Shown here piece after piece: positions 41,884 to 50,149 of a DNA stretch of 64,000 nt (position 1 is its first letter; each line of letters opens with the position of its first letter). A program made the position numbers and the translations under genes. The stretch lies in contig NZ_CP044524.1 of the NCBI RefSeq assembly GCF_008831545.1, forward strand, positions 62,001 to 126,000, read 5' to 3'. A model generated the notes under the pieces. That model was not told where the DNA came from, made no database searches, and saw only the letters and a list, made by a program, of their open reading frames with translations. Source of the DNA: Halorussus halophilus. GTDB taxonomy: Archaea; Halobacteriota; Halobacteria; Halobacteriales; Haladaptataceae.

Positions 41884-43164
41884 ATGGGACGAGTGAACAA
41901 CCCACAAAATGATGGCGTGTTGTCAGCGGAGCAGTCCAACGACGGACGGTCTTCGCGTCGGACGTTTCTCAGACTGACGGGAGTTGCTGGCGCGGGTGCG
42001 CTCGCAGGCTGTACCGGGAGCGTCGGCAACCTCGGAAATCAGGGCGTCGGGACGGTCAGATACGGGGTACTCAGTCCGATGACCGGACCGTACGGGGGAC
42101 TCGCGCAGGGCCAGCGAGCAGGGGCACGATTGGCTGTCGAACACGTCAACAATAGCGACCAGTACGACTTCGAAATCGAGGCGTTCTACGACGACACCGA
42201 AGCGACTCCGGCGACCGGTCGCCGAAAAGCCCAGAAGGTCGTAGACCAGAACGACGTGTCGTATCTCATGGGCGCGATTTCGAGTTCGACCGCGCTGGCG
42301 CTCAACGACTTCGCCGAGAGCGAGGAGATAATCTACAATCCGGGCGCGGCCGCTGTCGCCATCACGGGCGAGCAGTGCAACGAGTACGTCTTCCGCGCGG
42401 AGACGAGCGCCGCTCAAATCGCCGAAGCGATGGCTCCGTGGACGGTCCAGAACGTCGGCACGAAGACGTGGTTCCACATCGCCGACTACGCCTACGGCAA
42501 CTCCGTCTTGGAAGAGTGGCGCTCTCGCATGTCGGCGACGAGCGACCAGTTCGAAGAGGTCGGCGTCTCCCGGTCGCAGTTGGGCGCGACGAACTTCGGG
42601 TCGTTCATCAGCCAAATCAGCAACTCAGACGCGGAACTCGTCGTCCTCGGCATGACCGGCGGCGACCTCATCAACTTCGTCAAACAGGCCGCGAATCAGG
42701 GGCTGAAAGAGGACGTCGCGCTCGTCGGGCCAACGATGACGTTCTCCGTCGTGCTGAACGCGCTCGGCGGCGTGGCGGCCGGAACCTACGGCGGCGTGCG
42801 CTACCTGCCGAAACTCGAAACGGGTGACAATCAGGAGTTCGTCAGCGCGTATCAGGACGCCAACGACGGCCCGCCGGACAACTTCGCTCGGGTCGCCTAC
42901 GACTCGATTCGGATGACTGCACAGGGCATTCAGGAGGCCGGAACGAACGACCCAGAGGAAGTCAAAGACACCCTCGCAGGGTTAGAGGTGGACAGCCTCT
43001 TCGGCCCGAACCAGTTCCGCGAGTGCGACCACCAAGCCATGAATCCAGTCTGGGCGGGCGAGAACGTCGCCGCGAACGGCGACTCGGTGAACGTCGAACT
43101 GCGCACGAAGATCGAAGGCCCGGACGCCATCCCACCGTGCAACGAGACCGGGTGTAGCCTCTGA
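41884..43164 (+). CDS. ABC transporter substrate-binding protein (branched-chain amino-acid type, Tat lipoprotein)
   Basis: A 426-residue solute receptor. The N-terminus S-S-R-R-T-F-L-R-L-T-G-V-A-G-A-G-A-L-A-G with Cys is a Tat lipoprotein signal. The periplasmic-binding-protein type 1 fold (Peripla_BP_6) starts near residue 58 with V-R-Y-G-V-L-S-P-M-T-G-P-Y-G. It binds the substrate outside the cell and delivers it to the permease. Specificity for branched-chain amino acids is typical, but urea or amide-type substrates are known in this family too. It is first in the operon and its stop lies 2 bases before the permease ATG. Confidence 0.93.
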   Translation: MGRVNNPQNDGVLSAEQSNDGRSSRRTFLRLTGVAGAGALAGCTGSVGNLGNQGVGTVRYGVLSPMTGPYGGLAQGQRAGARLAVEHVNNSDQYDFEIEAFYDDTEATPATGRRKAQKVVDQNDVSYLMGAISSSTALALNDFAESEEIIYNPGAAAVAITGEQCNEYVFRAETSAAQIAEAMAPWTVQNVGTKTWFHIADYAYGNSVLEEWRSRMSATSDQFEEVGVSRSQLGATNFGSFISQISNSDAELVVLGMTGGDLINFVKQAANQGLKEDVALVGPTMTFSVVLNALGGVAAGTYGGVRYLPKLETGDNQEFVSAYQDANDGPPDNFARVAYDSIRMTAQGIQEAGTNDPEEVKDTLAGLEVDSLFGPNQFRECDHQAMNPVWAGENVAANGDSVNVELRTKIEGPDAIPPCNETGCSL

Positions 43165-43166
43165 TA

Positions 43167-45164
43167 ATGGTCACGCTACCGGGGGTCGCGGAGCAACTGC
43201 TGAACGGTCTCACCATCGGGATGGTGTACGTCCTGATAGCCGCCGGGTTGTCGGTCATCTTCGGCGTGATGGACGTCATCAACTTCGCGCACGGGGAACT
43301 GTTCGCGCTCGGCGCGTACTTCGCGTTCGCGCTGGCCGCGCCGCTCGGCGGCGCGGGGTTCTGGGTCGCCCTCGTGGTCGCACCCCTGCTGGTCGCCGTC
43401 GTTGGGGTCGCACTCGAACGACTCACGCTCCGACCACTGTACGACCGGAATCCGCTGTATCACATCCTCCTGACGTTCGGGCTGGTGTTGATACTGAACG
43501 ACGTCATCACGGGTATCTGGGGCAAGCAGGCCAAGCCGTTCGGCCCACCGGCGATTCTCGACGGACCGGTGACGATTCTGGGCGTCACGAACTCGCTCTA
43601 CAGCTACTTCATCATCGCCTTCGGCGCGCTCCTCGCGCTCGCCACGTGGTGGGCGCTCAACGAGACCAGATTCGGCCTCGTCGTTCGCGCCGGGTCGCAG
43701 GACCGCGAGATGGTCCGGAACCTCGGTATCGACATCGACCGCTACTACACACTCGTCTTCGGCGCGGGCGCGGCGCTCGCCGCCGCCGCTGGCGTCGTCT
43801 TGGGAGCGTATCAGAACGTCAATCCCGGAATGGGCAACTCCGTAATCATCCCGGCGTTCGTCATCGTCGTCTTGGGAGGTTTGGGAAGCTTCCGCGGCGC
43901 AGTCGTCGGCGGACTGTTCGTCGGCGTCGTCCAGACGCTCGCCCGGACGTACACCCCGTTTCTGGAGGGTCTCGTCGTCTTCGCGCTGATGATTGCCGTG
44001 TTGCTCGTCAAACCCGAGGGGTTGTTCGGCAGTTCGGTCGCCGGGGCGGACGAATCAGAGGCCGAACTGCTCGCCGGTCGAAACCGAGGTGTGCTGACGG
44101 GCAGACAGCGGTTCAGACTCGGTGCAGTCGTCGTCGGATTGCTCGCAATCGTCCCCTTCGGCGTGGAGGTGCTGTACTCGGAGTACGCGCTGACGCTACT
44201 GACGGAAGTCCTCATCTGGGCGCTGTTCGCTCTCAGCCTCGACTTCGTGCTGGGCTACGCGGGTCTCGTCTCGCTCGGTCACGCGCTGTTCTACGGCACC
44301 GGCGCGTACGCCGCAGTGCTGACGCTCCTGCACGTCAACTCCTCGGCGTTCGTCGCGCTGGGGGCCGCCGTCGTGGTCTGTGCGGCCATCGCGTGGGTCA
44401 TCGGCTACCTCTCGATTCGCGTCTCGGGGGTGTACTTCGCCATGATTACGCTGGCGTTCGCCCAATTGTTCTACAACGCCGTCGTCAAGTTCGACTGGAC
44501 CGGCGGCAGTGACGGCCTCTTCGGTGCCGACGTACTCTACGGCATCGGCAGTTTCAGCATGGAACTGGACGACATCGCCGAGATGGTGCCGTTCTTCACC
44601 GAGGACGCGCTGTTCTACTACTTCCTGCTGGCGACCGTGGTGAGTTCGTACCTTCTAGCGAGGAGAATGATGCGGGCACCGTTCGGGAGCGTCCTCCAGT
44701 CGATTCGCGAGAGCGAGCGCCGCGCGGAGTTCGTCGGCTACGACGTGACCGCGTACAAGCGACGAGCCTTCGTCGTCAGCGGTGCGCTCGCCGGACTTGC
44801 TGGCGGCCTGTTCGCCATCGACAACGGCTACGCGGCCCGGTCACTGCTCAATTGGCTGAACTCCGGGGAGGTCATCGTGATGACCGTTCTCGGCGGCATG
44901 GGCACGCTGTACGGCCCGATGGTCGGCGCGGGCGTCTTCATCGGGTTCGAGGACGTGCTGTCGTCGTACACCGACCACTGGCAACTGGTGCTCGGCGTCA
45001 TCTTCGTCGTCTTCGTCATCGCACTCCCGCGAGGACTCGTCTCGCTTCCAGAGAAAGCACTGGACGTGACCAGCGACTTGGGAGGCGGGAGACGGCCCGA
45101 CGAGGCCGGGCGGCCCGAAGAGTCCGACCCACTTGGCGAAACTGACCGGGAGGTGAACGAGTGA
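43167..45164 (+). CDS. livHM: Fused LivH-LivM branched-chain amino-acid ABC permease
   Basis: A 665-residue permease that joins two subunits usually encoded by separate genes. Residues about 1-290 are LivH-like (I-G-M-V-Y-V-L-I-A-A-G-L-S-V-I-F-G-V and F-V-I-V-V-L-G-G-L-G-S-F-R-G). Residues about 330-640 are LivM-like (L-D-F-V-L-G-Y-A-G-L-V-S-L-G-H-A, and T-V-L-G-G-M-G-T-L-Y-G-P). A linker of roughly 45 residues rich in acid (D-E-S-E-A-E-L-L-A-G-R-N) joins them. Each half has 8-10 helices. The gene overlaps the downstream LivG ATG by one base, so translation is coupled. Confidence 0.93.
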   Translation: MVTLPGVAEQLLNGLTIGMVYVLIAAGLSVIFGVMDVINFAHGELFALGAYFAFALAAPLGGAGFWVALVVAPLLVAVVGVALERLTLRPLYDRNPLYHILLTFGLVLILNDVITGIWGKQAKPFGPPAILDGPVTILGVTNSLYSYFIIAFGALLALATWWALNETRFGLVVRAGSQDREMVRNLGIDIDRYYTLVFGAGAALAAAAGVVLGAYQNVNPGMGNSVIIPAFVIVVLGGLGSFRGAVVGGLFVGVVQTLARTYTPFLEGLVVFALMIAVLLVKPEGLFGSSVAGADESEAELLAGRNRGVLTGRQRFRLGAVVVGLLAIVPFGVEVLYSEYALTLLTEVLIWALFALSLDFVLGYAGLVSLGHALFYGTGAYAAVLTLLHVNSSAFVALGAAVVVCAAIAWVIGYLSIRVSGVYFAMITLAFAQLFYNAVVKFDWTGGSDGLFGADVLYGIGSFSMELDDIAEMVPFFTEDALFYYFLLATVVSSYLLARRMMRAPFGSVLQSIRESERRAEFVGYDVTAYKRRAFVVSGALAGLAGGLFAIDNGYAARSLLNWLNSGEVIVMTVLGGMGTLYGPMVGAGVFIGFEDVLSSYTDHWQLVLGVIFVVFVIALPRGLVSLPEKALDVTSDLGGGRRPDEAGRPEESDPLGETDREVNE

Positions 45165-45985
45165 TGGCCGGAAGCGAAACAGCGTCAGCAGACGAGTCGA
45201 GCGACTACCACTCGACGACCGACCCAGTCTTGCGAACCGAGAACCTGACGAAGCGGTTCGGCAGTTTCACCGCAGTAGACGAAGTGAACCTCACGATTCC
45301 GGACGGCGAGTTCCGGAGCGTCATCGGCCCCAACGGAGCAGGCAAGACGACACTGTTCAACTGCATCACGGGCGCGCTCACCCCCTCAGAAGGACGGGTG
45401 TTCCTCCGAGAGTCGGACGTGACGAGACTCCCACCACACGAGCGCGTCCATCGCGGGATGGGCCGGTCGTTCCAGATTAGCACCGTCTTCGGCGGCCTGT
45501 CGGTGCGCGAGAACGTGCGACTGGCCGCCCAATCAGTGGCCGAAGAGCGCGGCGGGATTTCGGCCCCGCAGAAGTTGTTCAGGCCGACTGGTCGTTTTTC
45601 GGCCATCAACGAGCGAACCGACGACGTGCTGTCCGAAATCGGTCTCGCAGAGCGTGCCGAAGAGTCGGCGCGGAATCTGGCTCACGGCGACCGCAGGCGA
45701 TTAGAGTTGGGCCTCGTGCTGGCGACCGACCCCGAACTCGTGTTGCTGGACGAACCGACCGCCGGGATGGGCAGCGAGGAGACCCAGCGGACGATTCGAC
45801 TCATCGAAGACGTACTCGCCGACCGGACGCTGTTGCTCATCGAACACGACATCGACCTCGTGATGAACCTCTCCGACGAGATTACGGTGCTGAACCGCGG
45901 GCAAGTGCTGGCAACTGGTTCGCCCGAGCGAATTGCGAGTGACGAAGCAGTTCAGCAGGCGTACCTGGGAGGTGTGCGAGAATGA
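45164..45985 (+). CDS. livG: ABC transporter ATP-binding protein, LivG type
   Basis: A 273-residue ATPase. Walker A is G-P-N-G-A-G-K-T-T (about 56-64), the signature reads L-A-H-G-D-R-R-R-L-E (the family usually has L-S-x-G), and Walker B is L-V-L-L-D-E-P-T-A-G-M. It energises the importer from the cytoplasm. The ATG at 45164 shares one base with the permease stop; an in-frame GTG at 45161 is less likely. Its stop overlaps the LivF ATG by four bases (ATGA). Confidence 0.95.
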   Translation: MAGSETASADESSDYHSTTDPVLRTENLTKRFGSFTAVDEVNLTIPDGEFRSVIGPNGAGKTTLFNCITGALTPSEGRVFLRESDVTRLPPHERVHRGMGRSFQISTVFGGLSVRENVRLAAQSVAEERGGISAPQKLFRPTGRFSAINERTDDVLSEIGLAERAEESARNLAHGDRRRLELGLVLATDPELVLLDEPTAGMGSEETQRTIRLIEDVLADRTLLLIEHDIDLVMNLSDEITVLNRGQVLATGSPERIASDEAVQQAYLGGVRE

Positions 45986-46746
45986 GCGGAGAGCGAGCGA
46001 ATGAGAATCGATTGGACGCCGGGGCCTGCGAGGACCCACTTCTCGACGTGTCCGGCGTTTTCGCAGGCTACGGCGGCACGGAAGTTCTCCACGGCGTCTC
46101 GCTCTGTGTCCAACCGGGCGAAATCGTCTCGCTGGTCGGGCGCAACGGCGCGGGCAAGACGACGACGCTCCGCTCCATCGTGGGTAACGTCACGCCGACT
46201 GCGGGGACGGTCACGTTCCACAGCGAGGACGTGACCCACCTCCCGGCCGAGGAGACGGTACGACGGAACGTCGCGTTCGTGCCGGAAGAACGACGAGTGT
46301 TTCCCGGACTCACAGTCGAAGAGAACCTGCAAGTAGGCCATCTCGGCGGCGGCGACACGGCGACTCGGCGAGACCCCGAGGAGGTGCTGTCGGAGTTCGA
46401 GAACCTGAACGACTACCGCGACAGGAAGGGCGCGGCGTTGTCCGGCGGCGAACAGCAGATGCTCGCCATCGCCCGCGCGCTGGTCGGTGGCGCTGACTTG
46501 CTGTTGCTCGACGAACCCACAGAGGGACTCGCGCCCTACGTCGTCCGGCAAGTCGAGGAGCTAGTTGCGGACCTGAACGACGACGGCACGGCCGTCTTGC
46601 TGGTCGAGCAGAACGTCAACGTCGCGCTCGAACTGGCCGACCGCCACTACGTCTTGGACCGCGGGGAAATCGTCTACCACGGCACGAGCGAGCAGTTACA
46701 GGACAACGAAGAGGTGCTGGACCGCCATCTCGGCGTCTCGATGTGA
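45982..46746 (+). CDS. livF: ABC transporter ATP-binding protein, LivF type
   Basis: A 254-residue ATPase: Walker A G-R-N-G-A-G-K-T-T, signature L-S-G-G-E-Q-Q-M-L-A-I-A-R, Walker B L-L-L-L-D-E-P-T-E-G-L-A-P. It pairs with LivG to drive the fused permease. The ATG overlaps the LivG stop (ATGA), so four coupled genes form one importer: receptor, fused permease, LivG, LivF. Confidence 0.95.
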   Translation: MSGERANENRLDAGACEDPLLDVSGVFAGYGGTEVLHGVSLCVQPGEIVSLVGRNGAGKTTTLRSIVGNVTPTAGTVTFHSEDVTHLPAEETVRRNVAFVPEERRVFPGLTVEENLQVGHLGGGDTATRRDPEEVLSEFENLNDYRDRKGAALSGGEQQMLAIARALVGGADLLLLDEPTEGLAPYVVRQVEELVADLNDDGTAVLLVEQNVNVALELADRHYVLDRGEIVYHGTSEQLQDNEEVLDRHLGVSM

Positions 46747-46833
46747 GCGGCTTCCGGGTGTCGTGAGCGGTTCCCTACGCAGAACTCCGTCTTCGTTCCC
46801 TACGCTTATCACGGCGTGGGTCGTTTTCCGGGT

Positions 46834-47043
46834 ATGGCTTCCACGTGGCGACAACTGCTCCCGCAGTTTCTCATCATGCTGCTGTTGTACTTCGTCGGCG
46901 TCTTCGCGCTCGAAGCGATCGGAGTAAACGGCTTCCTCCCACGAATCGGAGTTGCACTGATAGTCGCGTTCGGGTATCCGTCGCTGTTACGGCGGATGGG
47001 TCGCGCGCCGCCAGCGTGGGACCGAGGAACGCGAGAGGAGTAG
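46834..47043 (+). CDS. Hypothetical small membrane protein
   Basis: A 69-residue protein with two hydrophobic helices (Q-F-L-I-M-L-L-L-Y-F-V-G-V-F-A-L-E and I-G-V-A-L-I-V-A-F-G-Y-P-S-L-L) and a basic/proline tail (R-R-M-G-R-A-P-P-A-W). It follows the ABC operon by 87 bases; it is not clearly part of it. Function unknown. Confidence 0.55.
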   Translation: MASTWRQLLPQFLIMLLLYFVGVFALEAIGVNGFLPRIGVALIVAFGYPSLLRRMGRAPPAWDRGTREE

Positions 47044-47063
47044 AATCGTACTTCTCTTGAAAC

Positions 47064-47163
47064 GGTGGGCGCGACTTCGCGCACCGAGAAATCAGTGAAG
47101 GTGCGCGATTCTGGCATCCGTCACGGCGCGGCGCGGTCTCATTTGTATCGGGAGTAGCTAGCC
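47064..47163 (-). repeat. Intergenic structured repeat, copy E (truncated)
   Basis: On the minus strand it begins GCTAGCTACTCCCGATAC, then GAGACCGCGCCGCGCCG and a GCGCACC...GGTGCGC hairpin resembling copy A. The GCCACACGCC segment and the paired-hairpin module are missing, so it is a partial copy. Next to it (47160-47250) is a low-complexity run rich in CACTCCACTC-type units. Confidence 0.6.
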
Positions 47164-47302
47164 TCTTCACTTGACTCACCACTTTATCACTCCACTCAGC
47201 ACTTCTTCGCTCCACCCACCACCTCACTCCACTCACTGTTACCACGTCTAGTTCTGCTGTCTCCCATCCGCTACCAAACACTCCCATCCCTGAAACTCCG
47301 AT

Positions 47303-47461
47303 TCACTCCGGTTCGATAGCCACCAGATGCTCGTGGGAGACGTAGCCCATCTCTTCGCCCTCGGCGTCGAACAGCAGGACGCCGTACTCCAGTTCTTCGA
47401 AGCCCTCGCAACTGATGTGTCTCGGTTCGGTGTCCCATTCGACGGTGTAGACGACTTTCAT
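47303..47461 (-). CDS. Conserved-looking 52-residue acidic protein
   Basis: A 52-residue protein: M-K-V-V-Y-T-V-E-W-D, then I-S-C-E-G-F-E-E-L-E-Y-G-V-L-L-F, and G-Y-V-S-H-E-H-L-V-A-I-E-P-E at the end. Beta strands alternate with turns, all codons use the strong GC3 bias, and it is strongly acidic like a halophile protein, so it is likely translated. No domain recognised. It is convergent with the small membrane gene at 46834-47043. Confidence 0.65.
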   Translation of the reverse strand: MKVVYTVEWDTEPRHISCEGFEELEYGVLLFDAEGEEMGYVSHEHLVAIEPE

Positions 47462-47499
47462 CGGCCGCGGTACGACGACCAAATTCTAAAAACTGACCC

Positions 47500-47913
47500 T
47501 CAACTCGACAACAACAACACCGCGCCCACCGCCAGCACGATACCCGCCACGTCCTTCAGGTCCACTGTCTCGCCGAGGAACACCACGCCAATCGCCGCGG
47601 CGACCACGAAGTACAGCGCCGTGACCGTCGTCACAACAGACGACCGGCCGCTTTCGAGCGCGCTGTAGTAGCTCACCGCGCCGATACCGGAGAAGAGGCC
47701 GCCCGCGACAGCGTAACCGACCCCAGCACCTGAAAGGTTCGGCGTGGTTCCTTGCGCCAAAATGTAGCCCACTGCGACTGTGATTCCGGCGACGTAGGAG
47801 AGCACCATCGCCACCTCTGGGGCGAGCGTCCGCGTGGCGAACTCCGCGAACACCGCCCAGAGGCCCCACGTCACCATGCCAACTACCGCAAACAACAGTG
47901 CCGTCCGAGCCAT
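47500..47913 (-). CDS. EamA/DMT-type half transporter (single domain)
   Basis: A 137-residue membrane protein with four to five helices, one EamA repeat. The N-terminal helix L-F-A-V-V-G-M-V-T-W-G-L-W-A-V-F-A-E-F-A and the C-terminal A-I-G-V-V-F-L-G-E-T-V-D-L-K-D-V-A-G-I-V-L-A-V-G match the drug/metabolite-transporter superfamily. Full-size members have two repeats, so this would dimerise, as small multidrug-type members do. The start at 47913 is at M-A-R-T-A-L-L-F. The substrate is unknown. Confidence 0.85.
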   Translation of the reverse strand: MARTALLFAVVGMVTWGLWAVFAEFATRTLAPEVAMVLSYVAGITVAVGYILAQGTTPNLSGAGVGYAVAGGLFSGIGAVSYYSALESGRSSVVTTVTALYFVVAAAIGVVFLGETVDLKDVAGIVLAVGAVLLLSS

Positions 47914-48054
47914 GCGCGAGCATTGGCAGGTACCGAGAAAGGGATTCGGATACCGGTTCCACTGTCCGCAGGCACCGCCTACGACTGCGCAGGACTCGCC
48001 TGCACTCGGGCAGTCGGCGTATAACAAACTCCGTCGCACACGCCACTGGCGCGC

Positions 48055-49470
48055 ATGAGAGCGTTTCTGCTGGCTGTGTTGGTCGTCGGTGCGAGCCTCG
48101 TCGGTGCGGTTCCGGCGAGTGCGAATTCCGTGGACGACCGCGCACCATCCGAATTCGACCGCGCAACTTCCGAGTTCGACCGCACACCGCCCGAGTTACC
48201 CGAGCAGTGGCGACACACCTACGGCGGCGAGGGCAACGACATGTTCTCCGACCTCGTGCGAACCGACGACGGCGGCTACCTCGTCGTCGGGTGGAAGGGT
48301 GGCGACGACCTCGACGGTTGGGTCGTCAAGGTTGATGGCGCGGGCGAGAAGCAGTGGGAGAAGACCTTCGGCACGGACGGAACCGACCGCTTCTGGGGCG
48401 TGGCCACGACCGACGAGGGGTACCTGCTGGCGGGCCGAACCGACACGGAGAACGGTCCGAACGGCTGGATTCTCGAACTCGACGCGGAGGGCGAAGTCCA
48501 GCGCGAACGAACGCCCGACACGGGCGCGTTCTACGCCGTCGAGCGCGACGACACGAACTTCCTGCTCGCAGGCTGGACCCGCGGCGACAGCGGCGTCGAG
48601 GGCTGGGCGACGAAACTCGACGCGAACGGGACAGAACTGTGGAGCAACGCCTACCCGGCACCTGACGGTTACAAGAAATCCTACCTCCGCGCGGTCGTTC
48701 CCACCGACGACGGCTACTACCTCGCCGGAAAAATCGAGGGCGACAGCGACGACATGGTGGCGATGAAAATCGATGCCGACGGAACCCAGCAGTGGAGCGC
48801 GACCGCTGGAGGCGCCGAGCGCGACGACGTGTGGGCGGCCGCACCGGCCGACACAGGGTTCGTCGTAGCTGGCGAAACCGAATCCGGAAGCGACGGCCCG
48901 CGAGACGGGTGGCTCGTGAAGTTCAGCGCAGACGGCGACAAAGAGTGGGAGCAGACGCCGGGCGGGAGTGGCGTCGATTGGCTCGACTCGGCGATGCAGA
49001 CCGACGACGGGTTCGTCTTCACCGGCAGTTCGACCACCGGCACCATCGGCGGCGCGGACGGCTACGTGCTGGCGACAGACGCCGACGGCGAGACCCGCTG
49101 GGAGTCGTACTACGGTACGGACTCGTGGGACAAGCCGTGGCCACACATCCGCGGTCACGACGGCGGCTACGTCCTCGCAGGCGCGAGTTCCGGCGACGGC
49201 GCGGCGGGCAAAGACGGGTGGATTCTACAGATTGGCGAGGGTGGAGACGCAGCGACGAGTGACGAGACGACGGAATCGACGACAGTCGAGTCGGAGACGA
49301 CGAGAGACGGTGTGAACGACAGCGCGTCCGACACCACCGAGAACGACGCGCTCGCCGCGGACACCGAGACGGCGGCGGAAGAAGGGTCGGCGGCCAGCGA
49401 AGTTCCTGGATTTGGCGTGGTTACGGCACTGCTCGCGCTCCTCGCGGCGGCGTTGCTCGCTCGTCGGTAG
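48055..49470 (+). CDS. Secreted PGF-CTERM surface protein with beta-propeller-like repeats
   Basis: A 471-residue exported protein. It has a Sec signal (L-L-A-V-L-V-V-G-A-S-L-V-G-A-V-P-A-S-A). The body has about seven repeats of roughly 45-50 residues with D-D-G-G-Y-L-V-V-G-W, D-G-W-V-V-K-V-D and similar lines (D-E-G-Y-L-L-A-G-R, T-G-F-V-V-A-G-E, D-D-G-F-V-F-T-G). A Thr/Glu-rich linker follows, then the end E-V-P-G-F-G-V-V-T-A-L-L-A-L plus R-R. This is a PGF-CTERM signal, processed by archaeosortase for lipid anchoring. Likely an extracellular adhesion or binding protein; no ligand known. Confidence 0.93.
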   Translation: MRAFLLAVLVVGASLVGAVPASANSVDDRAPSEFDRATSEFDRTPPELPEQWRHTYGGEGNDMFSDLVRTDDGGYLVVGWKGGDDLDGWVVKVDGAGEKQWEKTFGTDGTDRFWGVATTDEGYLLAGRTDTENGPNGWILELDAEGEVQRERTPDTGAFYAVERDDTNFLLAGWTRGDSGVEGWATKLDANGTELWSNAYPAPDGYKKSYLRAVVPTDDGYYLAGKIEGDSDDMVAMKIDADGTQQWSATAGGAERDDVWAAAPADTGFVVAGETESGSDGPRDGWLVKFSADGDKEWEQTPGGSGVDWLDSAMQTDDGFVFTGSSTTGTIGGADGYVLATDADGETRWESYYGTDSWDKPWPHIRGHDGGYVLAGASSGDGAAGKDGWILQIGEGGDAATSDETTESTTVESETTRDGVNDSASDTTENDALAADTETAAEEGSAASEVPGFGVVTALLALLAAALLARR

Positions 49471-49552
49471 CCGACAGCAATAATTATCTAGAAAAATATA
49501 CTACTCGAAACAAACCAGTTCCCCGATAGTTAGTTTGTCTGGTGAGTGACGA

Positions 49553-49984
49553 TCAGTTCCGGAGCGTTACGCCCTCGTTCCGGAGCAGTCGGCGAACGTG
49601 GCCGACCGAGTAGGAGACGCCGAACTCGCGCTCGATGTGCTGTTGGACGAGTTCGGGCGTCCAGGCCGACTTGTCGTAGCCGTAGGATTCCGGCGTTTGC
49701 TCGACTGCAGTGAAAAGCGACTGGCGGTCCGGACCGGCGAGTTCCGAGGGACGGCCGGGCCGGTCGTCGTCTGCGACTGCCGCGTTCAGCGGTTTCTCCG
49801 CGAGGCGGTCCAACCAGTAGTAGAGCGTCGATTTCGGGATGTCGTACCGCTCGGCGAGTTCCGAGACCGGGACGCCATCCTTGTACGCGATTGCGATCAT
49901 CAACCGCTTGGTCTCCTTCGCTCCTTCGACGCTGTCGAGTTTCTCTCGGAGCGTCGCGCCCGAGACGCCTTCGAGCTTATCCAT
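49553..49984 (-). CDS. Stand-alone helix-turn-helix protein of IS630-transposase N-terminal type
   Basis: A 143-residue protein with two HTH regions: about 25-60 (G-V-P-V-S-E-L-A-E-R-Y-D-I-P-K-S-T-L-Y-Y) and about 105-140 (W-T-P-E-L-V-Q-Q-H, S-V-G-H-V-R-R-L-L). It matches the DNA-binding half of IS630-type transposases, with no DDE catalytic half on either side and no terminal repeats seen. It has a TATA-like box 27 bases upstream (GTTATAAAC on the minus strand). It is either a fragment of an IS or a domesticated regulator. Confidence 0.75.
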   Translation of the reverse strand: MDKLEGVSGATLREKLDSVEGAKETKRLMIAIAYKDGVPVSELAERYDIPKSTLYYWLDRLAEKPLNAAVADDDRPGRPSELAGPDRQSLFTAVEQTPESYGYDKSAWTPELVQQHIEREFGVSYSVGHVRRLLRNEGVTLRN

Positions 49985-50006
49985 GAGTGTGAATTTTCAC
50001 ATCCTT

Positions 50007-50015
50007 GTTTATAAC
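50007..50015 (-). promoter_or_regulatory. TATA-like box for the orphan HTH gene
   Basis: GTTATAAAC on the minus strand, about 27 bases before the start at 49984. Confidence 0.45.
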
Positions 50016-50118
50016 TGTATTCGTTCACGTTTAGGCGAATCCCGCTCGACGACCCCGCTGGCGGCACCGTTCGCGCCGCCGGTCGCACAGTCGGCAACGT
50101 CTCGGGGGTTCCCCCGTC

Positions 50119-50126
50119 GTTTATGG
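50119..50126 (+). promoter_or_regulatory. TATA-like box for galactonate dehydratase gene
   Basis: GTTTATGG, about 27 bases before the ATG at 50150. Confidence 0.35.
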
Positions 50127-50149
50127 ACTCCGGGCCGTAGCCTGCCACG

